DNA from: DASSUW01 sp963803335
GTDB lineage: Bacteria; Actinomycetota; Thermoleophilia; Solirubrobacterales; Solirubrobacteraceae
DNA length: 64,000 nucleotides
Assembly (NCBI GenBank): GCA_963803335.1
Contig: CAWDME010000021.1
Span: 60,872-124,871, forward strand
Direction: 5' to 3'
Shown: positions 42,497 to 50,910 of the stretch, piece by piece
Layout: each line of letters begins with the position of its first letter
How positions within the stretch are numbered: position 1 is the first letter of the stretch
Translations under genes and position numbers: made by a program
The notes under the pieces: generated by a model
Told to the model about the DNA's origin: nothing
The model's input: only the letters and a program-made list of their open reading frames with translations
The model's database searches: none

Positions 42497-44048
42497 TCAG
42501 AACGCGCCGCGCCGGCTGATCACGGCCGGCACGGTCTTGAGCAGGATCGCCAGGTCCAGGCCCACGGACCAGCGCTCGAGGTAGAGGAAGTCGAGCCGCA
42601 CGAGGTCGTCGAAGTCGAGCTCCGAGCGCCCGGACACCTGCCACAGGCCGGTGATCCCCGGCAGCACGAGGTAGCGCTTCTTGTGCCACTCCTCGAGCTG
42701 GTCGAAGTCGCGCTGGGGGAGTGGCCGCGGGCCGACCAGCGACATCTGGCCGGCGATCACGTTGAACAGCTGCGGCAGCTCGTCGAGCGAGTAGCGGCGC
42801 AGGAAGCGGCCGATCCGCGTGAGCCGCGGGTCGTGGCGGATCTTGAACAGCGCACCGGTGGCCTCGTTGATCGACTCGAGGTCGGCCTGCATCTGGTCCG
42901 CATCGCTGCGCATCGTCCGGAACTTCAGGCACGAGAACAACTCGCCGCCGATCCCCGGGCGCAGCGAGTGGTAGAGCACCGGCCCGCGCGACGACACCGC
43001 GACGGCGATCGCGATCAGCAGCAGCAGCGGGCTCAGCAGGACGATCAGCGCGAGCGAGACGACGAAATCGAACGTGCGCTTCACCGCGTAGTCGAAGCCG
43101 TCGAACACCGGCGGGCGGAGCTCGAACAGCGGCACCGACGCGCCCGGCACGAACTCGGCGCGGTGGACGAGGATCTCCATCGTCGACGGGGCGATCCGCA
43201 CCGTCACGCCGCGCTTGTGGCACGCGTCGACGAGCTCGACCGCCTGCTCCTCCGGGAAGTCGGGGTCGGCGATGATGACCTCCTGCACGCGATGCGCGTC
43301 GAGCACGGCCGGCAGGTCCTCGAAGCGCCCGAGCGAGCGCAGCCCGTTGTCGGGTCGCGGCGTCAGGGAGATGAAGCCGACCATCTCGACGGGCGCGTGC
43401 ACCTCGTCGATCAGCGCGTGGGCGACATCCTCGATGTGGTGCCCGGAGCCTACGAGCACGGCGCGGCGGCGGTAGCCGGCGGCGCGCAGGAGCGCGCCCG
43501 GTCACCGTCTCGTAGCCCCACCGGAGCGAGCCGATGAACACGATCCCGAACGTCAGCGTCCCGTAGAAGATGTAGTAGCTGGAGTACTTCTCGCCGTTGA
43601 CGAGCGCGAAGATCAGCGCCACCACCGTGACCTGGAACAGCGACGAGACGATCCGCGACAGGCCGGGCCGCTCGGCGCGCGAGGAGTACAGGCCCGAGCG
43701 TGCGAACAGCAGCACCGTCACGAGGCCCGCGAAGGCGACCGTCTTGCGCGCCTCCTGGTAGGAGGCGTCCCACGCCCAGTTGTCGTAGCGCAGCACGGCC
43801 TTGACCATCAGCGCCACGTACATGGCCGCGAACACGCCGAACAGGTCGAGCGCGAGCAGCGACAGCACGCGCACCGCCTTGCGCAGCGTCTCCCACCTCA
43901 GCAGGAATGCGAGCGCCGGCGGCCGCTTGCGGCGGATGTCGACGCGCTGCAGCGGCACCGTCGGGATCTCCCGGTCGGAGTCGGGGCGCTGCGGGCTTTG
44001 TGTAGGGGCTTCGGCCAAGGTCGAAAGCTCTGGTGCATCAACGCGCAT
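42497..44048 (-). pseudogene. undecaprenyl-phosphate glycosyl-1-phosphate transferase (WbaP/ExoY type), frame broken near 43498
   Basis: The N-terminal half (44048 down to about 43500) has several membrane helices and reads up to RWGYETVTG. The C-terminal half (about 43495 to 42497) is in another frame and continues with LLRAAGY, a Rossmann segment, a membrane helix, and the bacterial sugar-transferase core (KFRTMRSDADQM, SLDELPQLFNV, MSLVGPRPLP, ITGLWQVSGRS). Removing one base from the CCC at 43497-43499 joins the two as VTGALLRAAGY. The joined protein is a normal polyisoprenyl-phosphate hexose-1-phosphate transferase, which starts polysaccharide repeat units on the lipid carrier. The break may be a homopolymer sequencing error, a recent mutation or slippage; both halves are otherwise intact. 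Confidence 0.85.
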
Positions 44049-44068
44049 GGGGCGCGGTTGATGCGGGG

Positions 44069-45019
44069 TTAGGTGCTGCCTACGCCGGTCAGGGCCTCGA
44101 TGCCGGACTGGTCAAGCGTACGCCTCAGGCCGTCCCGGAGCTCAACTCCAGGCTCCCATCGAAGCAGCTGGCGAGCCAGCGAGATGTCCGGCTGACGAAC
44201 TTTCGGGTCGTCGGCGGGGAGCGCCTCGTGCAGGATCTCCGACCGCGAGCCGGTCACCTCGATCACCGTCTGCGCCAGCTCGAGCAGCGTGAACTCGTGC
44301 GGGTTGCCGACGTTCACCGGTGTGTGCGCCCCCGACTCGGCGAGCCGGATCACGCCGTCGATCAGGTCGGACACGTAACAGAACGAGCGCGTCTGCGAGC
44401 CGTCCCCGAACACGGTGATCGGGCGGTCCTGCAGCGCCTGGCGCAGGAACGTCGGGATTGCCCGCCCGTCGTGCGGCCGCATCCGCGGGCCATACGTGTT
44501 GAAGATGCGCACGATCGATGTGTCGACGCCCTGCTGGCGGTGGTACGCCATGGTCAGCGCCTCGGCGTAGCGCTTGGCCTCGTCATAGACGCCGCGCGGG
44601 CCGATCGGGTTCACGTGCCCCCAGTAGCTCTCCGCCTGCGGGTGCACCTGCGGGTCGCCGTAGACCTCGGAGGTGGAGGCGAGCAGGAAGCGGGCGCGGT
44701 GCTCCTTCGCCAGCCCGAGCGCGTGATGCGTGCCGTAGGAGCCGACCTTCAGCGTGTGGAGCGGCAGTCGCAGGTAGTCGATCGGCGACGCCGGAGAGGC
44801 GAAGTGGTAAACGAAATCGACCGGCTCGTCGATGAAGAACGGCTCGATGATGTCCGTGTGGATGTGTCGGAACTCGGGCCGGCGGATGTGGTGGATGTTG
44901 GCGAGGGATCCGGTCTCGAAGTTGTCGACGCAGATCACGCGATGGCCGCGTGCCAGCAGCTCATCGCACAGATGCGATCCGAGGAATCCCGCACCACCCG
45001 TGACGAGGCAGGTGGCCAT
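44069..45019 (-). CDS. UDP-glucuronate decarboxylase (UXS-like SDR)
   Basis: 316 residues, extended short-chain dehydrogenase. NAD loop GGAGFLGSHLCD, HFASPASPIDY (diagnostic of UXS), STSEVYGDP, catalytic YDEAK and RIFNTYGPRM. UXS makes UDP-xylose from UDP-glucuronate. It precedes the initiating sugar-phosphate transferase on the same strand with a 20-base gap, so both should serve one polysaccharide. A TATCCT box nine bases upstream may be the promoter. Confidence 0.9.
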   Translation of the reverse strand: MATCLVTGGAGFLGSHLCDELLARGHRVICVDNFETGSLANIHHIRRPEFRHIHTDIIEPFFIDEPVDFVYHFASPASPIDYLRLPLHTLKVGSYGTHHALGLAKEHRARFLLASTSEVYGDPQVHPQAESYWGHVNPIGPRGVYDEAKRYAEALTMAYHRQQGVDTSIVRIFNTYGPRMRPHDGRAIPTFLRQALQDRPITVFGDGSQTRSFCYVSDLIDGVIRLAESGAHTPVNVGNPHEFTLLELAQTVIEVTGSRSEILHEALPADDPKVRQPDISLARQLLRWEPGVELRDGLRRTLDQSGIEALTGVGST

Positions 45020-45041
45020 GTCCGGCCGAGGATATCGAGCG

Positions 45042-45248
45042 TCAGCGGGCCCGGGCGGCCTTGAGCGTCTTCTTGCTGATCCCGATCTCGACGATGTAGT
45101 GGCGGCTGTCTTGGCGAACGGCGCGGCCGGCCTTCTCGAGGCGCTTGCACGTCACCGGGCACTTCTTGCAGCGCGGGTTGGACTTGCAGCAGCGCCGCTT
45201 CGTCTTGACGACCTTGAACTGCCCCATCGAGTCGCAGCAGGCTAGCAT
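45042..45248 (-). CDS. small cysteine-rich basic protein
   Basis: 68 residues (61 if the in-frame ATG at 45227 is used). Cysteines cluster as RRCCKSNPRCKKCPVTC, a CC-x5-C-x2-C-x3-C pattern that could bind zinc or an iron-sulfur cluster. The C-terminal half is basic with YIVEIGISKK. I do not recognise the family with certainty. It is divergent from the ferritin gene. The CTAG core at 45242-45245 could serve -10 boxes on both strands, which would favour the shorter version. The 22 bases to the UDP-glucuronate decarboxylase start are empty. Confidence 0.6.
   Translation of the reverse strand: MLACCDSMGQFKVVKTKRRCCKSNPRCKKCPVTCKRLEKAGRAVRQDSRHYIVEIGISKKTLKAARAR
45243..45248 (+). promoter_or_regulatory. 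-10 box for the ferritin operon
   Basis: TAGCAT, eight bases before the ferritin ATG at 45257. It overlaps the 5' end of the cysteine-rich gene on the other strand. Confidence 0.45.
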
Positions 45249-45256
45249 CGCGCGTC

Positions 45257-45787
45257 ATGCCCGCCGAAACCTTCGTCAGCCGGCTGAACGAGCAGATCGC
45301 GCACGAGTTCGCGGCCCACCAGCAGTACGTGGCGTGCGCCGTCTACTACGACGCGGAGACGCTCCCTCAGCTGGCCCGCTTCTTCTACCGCCAGGCGATG
45401 GAGGAGCGCGACCACGCGATGATGATGGTGCAGTACCTGATCGACGCGGACGCCGACGTGACGATCCCGGGCGTCGCCGCTCCGCAGACGTCGTTCAGCG
45501 ACATCATCGCTCCCGTCACGCTGGCGCTCGAGCAGGAGAAGCGCGTGAGCGACCAGATCAACGAGCTCACGAAGATCGCGCGCGAGGCCGGCGACTTCAC
45601 GAGCGAGCAGTTCACGCAGTGGTTCATCAAGGAGCAGGTCGAAGAGGTCGCGACGATGTCGGACCTGCTGCGTGTCGTCGAACGCTCCAAGGACGACCCG
45701 ATGGACGTCGAGAACTACATGGCGCGTGAGCACTCGGGCGGCGCGGCCGAGGACCTGACAGCGCCGCATCCCGCCGGCGCCGAGTGA
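45257..45787 (+). CDS. ferritin
   Basis: 176 residues, four-helix ferritin of the non-heme FtnA/BfrB type. Ferroxidase residues are in place: Glu in IAHEFAAHQQY, Glu and His in MEERDHAMMM, and Glu in LALEQEKRV, with QFTQWFIKEQVEEV on the last helix. It oxidises and stores iron in the cytosol. Its stop overlaps the TenA gene by four bases (GTGA), an unusual pairing. Confidence 0.93.
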   Translation: MPAETFVSRLNEQIAHEFAAHQQYVACAVYYDAETLPQLARFFYRQAMEERDHAMMMVQYLIDADADVTIPGVAAPQTSFSDIIAPVTLALEQEKRVSDQINELTKIAREAGDFTSEQFTQWFIKEQVEEVATMSDLLRVVERSKDDPMDVENYMAREHSGGAAEDLTAPHPAGAE

Positions 45788-46437
45788 GCTTCTCGGCGGA
45801 GCTGCGTGAGGCGGCCGCTCCGGTCTGGGAGCGGCACGTCGCCCATCCGTTCGTGAGCGGCATCGGCGACGGCACGCTGCCCGAGGAGAGGTTCCGCTTC
45901 TACGTCCGCCAGGACTACCTGTTCCTGATCGACTATGGCCGCCTGCTGGCACTTGCCGCCGCCCGCGCGCCGCGGCTGGAGTGGATGCGGCGCTTCTCGG
46001 CGCTCGCGCAGTCGGTGCTGGAGACCGAGATGGACCTGCACCGCCAGTTCGCCGCGCGCTGGGGCGTCACCACCGAGCAGCTCGAGTCCGAGCGGACCGC
46101 GCCGGCCACCGACGCGTACTGCGACTTCCTGCTGCGCACGGCCTCGCTCGGCGACTTCGCCGAGCTGGTGGCGGCGCTGCTGCCCTGCATGTGGAGCTAC
46201 GCCGAGATCGGCGAGCGGCTCGCCGCCGCCGGGCTCCCGGACCACGAGGGCTACGCGGAGTGGATCGCGATGTACGCGAGCGACGAGTACGGGCAACTCG
46301 CCACCTGGTGCCGGGAGCTGACCGATGCGGCCGCGCAGGAGGTCGTCGGCCCGGGCCGCCGGCGCATGCACGGGGCGTTCCGCGCCTCGAGCGAGCACGA
46401 GCTCGCGTTCTGGGACAGCGCCTGGCAGCACGGGTGA
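45784..46437 (+). CDS. tenA: TenA/thiaminase II family protein
   Basis: 217 residues beginning at GTG. The haem-oxygenase-like helical fold of TenA is recognisable: FVSGIGDGTLPEERFRFYVRQDYLFL, a catalytic Cys probably in DAYCDFLL, LPCMWSYAEIG, and a C-terminal Glu-rich helix. TenA salvages the pyrimidine part of thiamine by hydrolysing aminopyrimidines. Some relatives are PqqC-like oxidases, which is the alternative. It is coupled by four-base overlaps to ferritin before and to the methyltransferase after. Confidence 0.88.
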   Translation: MSFSAELREAAAPVWERHVAHPFVSGIGDGTLPEERFRFYVRQDYLFLIDYGRLLALAAARAPRLEWMRRFSALAQSVLETEMDLHRQFAARWGVTTEQLESERTAPATDAYCDFLLRTASLGDFAELVAALLPCMWSYAEIGERLAAAGLPDHEGYAEWIAMYASDEYGQLATWCRELTDAAAQEVVGPGRRRMHGAFRASSEHELAFWDSAWQHG

Positions 46438-47117
46438 GCTACCGGCCCCGCGTCTCCGCCGAGTACGCCGAGCAGATCCGGCGCTGGCACGAGCGGGCTC
46501 ACGCCGAGAGCGCGTCGCGCGGCGACGAGGTCGTGGACTATCTCGGCACGACCATCCGGGTGCCGCCCGACGTCCAGCCGATCACGCGCATGTCCCATCT
46601 GCTCGGGCAGGCGGTGCTCGACGAGGTGCGCACGGACGACCGTGTGCTCGACATGGGCACCGGCAGCGGCGTCAACGCGATCCTCGCCGCCTCCCGCGCC
46701 GCCGCGGTCCTCGCCGTCGACATCAGCCCGTCCGCCGTCGCCGCCGCGCGCGCCAATGCCGCCGCCAACGGCGTCTCCATCGAAGTCCGCGAGAGCGATG
46801 TCTTCAGCACGGTCGATGGCGAGTTCGACCTCATCGTCTTCGACCCGCCGTTCCGCTGGTTCGCACCTCGCAGCGTGCTCGAGGCGGCCACCACCGACGA
46901 GGACTACGGCGCCCTCACGCGCTTCTTCGCCGAGGTAGACGGCCACCTCGCGCCCGGCGGCCGGATCCTGCTCTTCTTCGGGACCTCCGGCGACATCGCC
47001 TATGTGCGCGAGCTGTCGGCCCGCTTCGACACCGAGGTGCTCGCCACCGAGCGCCTCACCCGCGACGGCTGGGACGTCGACTACTTCACGTTCCGGCTGT
47101 CAGTCCGCGAGCCCTAG
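46434..47117 (+). CDS. class I SAM-dependent methyltransferase (HemK/RsmC-like)
   Basis: 227 residues from GTG inside the TenA stop. Motif I is VLDMGTGSGVNAILAA; the D-P-P-F motif (IVFDPPFRW) is that of N5-glutamine, adenine or guanine-N2 methyltransferases. An N-terminal part of about 60 residues (VSAEYAEQIRRWHERAH) may bind substrate. The target is not known. Its 3' end overlaps the convergent hydrolase-like gene by 18 bases. Confidence 0.83.
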   Translation: MSYRPRVSAEYAEQIRRWHERAHAESASRGDEVVDYLGTTIRVPPDVQPITRMSHLLGQAVLDEVRTDDRVLDMGTGSGVNAILAASRAAAVLAVDISPSAVAAARANAAANGVSIEVRESDVFSTVDGEFDLIVFDPPFRWFAPRSVLEAATTDEDYGALTRFFAEVDGHLAPGGRILLFFGTSGDIAYVRELSARFDTEVLATERLTRDGWDVDYFTFRLSVREP

Positions 47118-47669
47118 GACCAACGCCATGTGCGAGGGGAGGCCCGCGTCGTCGAGCTCCCAGACGGGCACGCGCGCTCGCCGCAGCGCGGCCAGGTACG
47201 CACGGCTGTCCTGATCACCGCCGACGACGGTCGTCGCAGGCGCGCCGATCGGCCGTGGCTCGCGCGCCGCGGCGCCGAGGCGCGGGTGGATGAGGAGCTG
47301 GTGCTCAACCACCGGCCAGCCGCGATCGCGCGCCCGGATCGCGAGCGCCGCCGCCAGGGCGGCGCCGCCCCCCACGCCGCCGAGGATCAGGCGCCGTCCG
47401 TCCGCTCCGAGCTGGGCTGCGTGATCGGCGATCCACTCGATCGAACCCGCGCCGCCGTCGAGCCCGTGCTCGTGACGGCAGACCGCAATCAGTGACAACA
47501 CGCCCGGCATCGCGGCCAGCGATCGTGCGACGCGCTCGGCCTCGTGCATCGCACCCGGCTCGACGAGGAGCACCATTACGACGGGGCAGTCATTCGCCGG
47601 CCAGACGAGCCGCGCGGTGCCGCTCCGCAGCCGCAGCTGCGCGCTAGGTGCGGCCGCGTGACTCCGCAC
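47100..47669 (-). CDS. alpha/beta-hydrolase-like protein lacking the nucleophile
   Basis: 189 residues. The core resembles the lid and core of the hydrolase domain encoded just upstream, with GSIEWIADHAAQLGADGRRLILGG followed by VGGGAALAAALAI, and a C-terminal SHMALVLGL at the place of the catalytic His. At the nucleophile elbow the serine of GDSAGG is replaced (GGVGGGA), and no oxyanion HGGG segment is visible. So it is probably not an esterase. It overlaps the LysR-hydrolase fusion by 26 bases on the same strand and may be its partner or a decayed copy. Confidence 0.6.
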   Translation of the reverse strand: MRSHAAAPSAQLRLRSGTARLVWPANDCPVVMVLLVEPGAMHEAERVARSLAAMPGVLSLIAVCRHEHGLDGGAGSIEWIADHAAQLGADGRRLILGGVGGGAALAAALAIRARDRGWPVVEHQLLIHPRLGAAAREPRPIGAPATTVVGGDQDSRAYLAALRRARVPVWELDDAGLPSHMALVLGLAD

Positions 47670-48843
47670 GCTCGTCGCCCAGCATGTCGCGGATGAAGGT
47701 CCCCGCTTGCTGCAGGGCGTCGGCGGCCTCGGGCAGGAACGACCAGAACACGTGGAAGACGTGCGTGTCGGCTGGGTAGAGCTCGATGCGCGCGTCGACC
47801 CCGCACCGGGACGCGTGCTCGGCCAGTTGCCGCGCCTCGCCCAGCACGTGATCGCCGGTCGCGGTCTGGATCAGCAGCGGTGGCAGGCCGGTCAGATCGG
47901 CGGACAGCGGACTGACGACGGGGTCGTCGGCCGGCTGGCCGTCGAGGTAGGCGTCGACGCTCCGGCGGGCCACCGAGACGGTCTCGGGAGGCGCCGAGGC
48001 GGAGAGGATGGACTCGCCGGTGAGGTCGACCGCCGGGCACAGGAGGACGGCGCCCGCGGGGAGCGGGAGGTCCTGCGCCTTCAGCGTCAGCAGCAGCGAG
48101 CAGACGAGTCCGGCGCCGGCGGAGTCGCCTGCGAGGACGATGCCGGGTCCGGGCTGCTCGGTCAGCCAGCGGTACGCGCTCAGGGCGTCCTCGAGCGCGG
48201 CCGGGAACGGGTGCTCGGGCGCGAGCCGGTAGTCCGGCACCAGCGCGTCGACCTGCGCTGCGGCGACGAGCGCGCCGACCAGCGGCCGGTACCCATACGC
48301 CGAGCCGATGATGTAGCCGCCGCCGTGGAGGTACAGAACGGCCGGCCGGTGCTCGGTCCCCGTGCCGAGTGCCAGCGAGGAGACGCCGCCGGCGTTGACC
48401 GGCCGGACCGCGACGCCTTCGGGCACCTCGGATTGGGCCAGGAACGCCTCGTACGCGGTCCGCATCTCCTGGATGTCGCGATCGGCGGACGCCACCTCCA
48501 GCACGGGCGCCCACATCGTCGCCATGCGATTCGCGAGCTCCCCGCCGACCGATTGCGTCGCGCTGATCGCCGCGTCGAAGTCGGCCAACAGCCGCCGCGC
48601 CCGGTCAAGCAGCGCGCTGCCGGCGACCGTCAGCTCCACCGTATGGGTCGAGCGCCGCAGCACCTCGCAGCCCAGCAGGCGCTCGAGCGTCCGGATCTGC
48701 CGGCTCAGCGCCGGCTGCGAGACATACAGCCGCGCGGCGGCGCGACCGAAGTTGAGCTCCTCGGCGACGGCGACGAACGCCCGCAGGTGCTTAACCTCGA
48801 CGCCGTCGGGGGCCTGGGGGAACGGGAGGACGTCGCCGCTCAT
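47644..48843 (-). CDS. LysR-type DNA-binding domain fused to an alpha/beta hydrolase (HSL family)
   Basis: 399 residues from ATG at 48841-48843. Residues about 15-80 are a LysR winged helix-turn-helix (HLRAFVAVAEELNFGRAAARLYVSQPALSRQIRTLERLLG) plus the linker helix. In place of the periplasmic-binding-like effector domain there is a complete hormone-sensitive-lipase-type hydrolase: HGGGYIIGSA (oxyanion hole), GDSAGAG (nucleophile Ser), ATGDHVL (Asp) and DTHVFHVF (His). So a regulator appears joined to an esterase that could sense or destroy its own ligand. The ECF sigma gene is divergent, 57 bases away. Confidence 0.87.
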   Translation of the reverse strand: MSGDVLPFPQAPDGVEVKHLRAFVAVAEELNFGRAAARLYVSQPALSRQIRTLERLLGCEVLRRSTHTVELTVAGSALLDRARRLLADFDAAISATQSVGGELANRMATMWAPVLEVASADRDIQEMRTAYEAFLAQSEVPEGVAVRPVNAGGVSSLALGTGTEHRPAVLYLHGGGYIIGSAYGYRPLVGALVAAAQVDALVPDYRLAPEHPFPAALEDALSAYRWLTEQPGPGIVLAGDSAGAGLVCSLLLTLKAQDLPLPAGAVLLCPAVDLTGESILSASAPPETVSVARRSVDAYLDGQPADDPVVSPLSADLTGLPPLLIQTATGDHVLGEARQLAEHASRCGVDARIELYPADTHVFHVFWSFLPEAADALQQAGTFIRDMLGDERAESRGRT

Positions 48844-48900
48844 GCCGCCGAGTATGCCCGGCCGACCCGGCACCGGTGATGCGGATGCGGCACGACCGCG

Positions 48901-49482
48901 ATGCAGGATCGGCCTTTCCCTTTCGCGAGCACGACCGCCAGCATGGCCGCCGTGTTGACCGTGCACGACGACAACTCGTTCGCCGCGATCGTCGAGAGCC
49001 ACCGGGACGAGCTGGACCGGCACTGCGTCCGACTGCTGCGCTCGCCTACCGACGCCGAGGACGCGCTCCAGGAGACGTTCCTGCGGGCGTGGCGCGCGCA
49101 GCACACCTGCCGTTCGTCGCCGCGTCCGTGGCTGTACCGGATCGCGACGAACGTGTGCTTCGACCTGCTCGCCGCGCGACGGAAGGCACCCGTCGCCGTG
49201 GAGCAGGTGCCCGAGGCGCCCGCCCCGCGCGAGCAGCAGCCGGACGCCGTCGCGATCGCCGACGAGACCGTCGAGCTCGCGCTGCTGACCGCGGTCCGGT
49301 ACCTGCCGGCCCAGCAGCACGCCTGCCTGGTTATGCGGGATGTCCTCCGCTGGTCGGCCACAGACACTGCGACCGCGCTGTCGGTGAGCGTCGCGGCCGC
49401 CAACAGTTCTGTCCAGCGTGCGCGTGGCGGGCTGCGTGAGCACCTGGCCGCGGACCGTCTCGACTGGGTGCGATGCACGTGA
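48901..49482 (+). CDS. ECF-type RNA polymerase sigma factor
   Basis: 193 residues. Region 2 is clear (ESHRDELDRHCVRLL, DAEDALQETFLRAWRA, PWLYRIATNVCFDLL) and region 4 is a helix-turn-helix (LPAQQHACLVMRDVLRWSATDTATALSVSVAAANSSVQRARG). The sequence resembles the long actinobacterial ECFs that carry a C-terminal SnoaL-like domain, but here it stops right after region 4. No anti-sigma gene is adjacent. An ATG at 48943 is a possible later start. Its relation to the divergent LysR-hydrolase gene is unknown. The 70 bases after it are empty. Confidence 0.87.
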   Translation: MQDRPFPFASTTASMAAVLTVHDDNSFAAIVESHRDELDRHCVRLLRSPTDAEDALQETFLRAWRAQHTCRSSPRPWLYRIATNVCFDLLAARRKAPVAVEQVPEAPAPREQQPDAVAIADETVELALLTAVRYLPAQQHACLVMRDVLRWSATDTATALSVSVAAANSSVQRARGGLREHLAADRLDWVRCT

Positions 49483-49552
49483 GACGGCGGGCCACGTTGC
49501 GGCAGCACCAGCGCCGCTGCCCGCGGACCGGTACGCGCGCCGAGCCGCCCGG

Positions 49553-50278
49553 TCAGCGCAGCGGCACCTCGGCCCCGTCCTCCGGAACCGTGACCTGACC
49601 CGTCAGGCCCTCCTCGTGCAGCCGCTGGTGCAGGTCGGCGCGCGTCTCGAGGCAGTGGTTGATCGCCTCCAGGTGCACGGCGACGATGTGGGCGTCGGGA
49701 GCGTGGCGGGCGACGGCGACGACGTCGTCGACCGTCATGACGAGCGGGCCGCCCTGGAGGAAGCGGGCGCCGCTCGCGTTGACGACGATCACCTCGGGGC
49801 GGTGCGCGTCGAGCGCCGCGCGCACTTCGTCGCACCAGATCGTGTCGCCGGCGACGTAGAGCGAGCCGATGACGAAGCCGGGCGACGGCCCGAGCGGGCC
49901 GTGGACGCCGTCCGTCCGCGCGATCGGCACGCCGTCCCAGTCGGCCTTCTCGTCGACGGGGCGCACGTCGGTGAAGCCGTGCCCGCGCAGCGTCTCGGCG
50001 TCGCCGGGCGCGCAGAACAGCGGCACGTCCTTGCGCAGCAGCCGGATCGCGGTCCCGTCGAGGTGGTCCTGGTGCAGGTGCGTCACGAGCACCGCGTCGA
50101 TCCCCTGCACGACCACCTCGGGCGGCTCGGGCAGGTCGACGAGCGGGTTGCGGGTCTGGTTCGGCGTGTTCTCGATCGGTGGCCGCGCACCGGCCGGGTC
50201 GAGCATCGGATCGACGAGGATCGACCTCCCGCCCATGGAGAGCACCACCGTGGCGTGCCGGATCAGTCGCAGCCGCAC
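49553..50278 (-). CDS. MBL-fold metallo-hydrolase
   Basis: 241 residues. VTHLHQDHLDGT is the metal-binding H-x-H-x-D-H motif. Further ligands are probably in TDGVHG, AGDTIW and AVHLEAINH. This is the UlaG-like/cyclase-side branch of metallo-beta-lactamase folds, broad hydrolases of phosphoesters, lactones or similar. It is divergent from the methyltransferase at 50302 with 23 bases between, and convergent with the sigma factor. Substrate unknown. Confidence 0.88.
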   Translation of the reverse strand: MRLRLIRHATVVLSMGGRSILVDPMLDPAGARPPIENTPNQTRNPLVDLPEPPEVVVQGIDAVLVTHLHQDHLDGTAIRLLRKDVPLFCAPGDAETLRGHGFTDVRPVDEKADWDGVPIARTDGVHGPLGPSPGFVIGSLYVAGDTIWCDEVRAALDAHRPEVIVVNASGARFLQGGPLVMTVDDVVAVARHAPDAHIVAVHLEAINHCLETRADLHQRLHEEGLTGQVTVPEDGAEVPLR

Positions 50279-50288
50279 CGCGGAAGCG

Positions 50289-50294
50289 TACCCT
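50289..50294 (+). promoter_or_regulatory. -10 box for the methyltransferase gene
   Basis: TACCCT, seven bases before the GTG at 50302, which favours this start over the in-frame GTG at 50296. Confidence 0.45.
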
Positions 50295-50301
50295 CGTGGC
50301 G

Positions 50302-50884
<583 letters not shown>

Positions 50885-50910
<26 letters not shown>

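Noticed and set aside
42198..44048. A 616-residue frame for the sugar-phosphate transferase
   Set aside because: Only the first about 180 residues are protein-like; the sugar-transferase core lies in a different frame after 43497.
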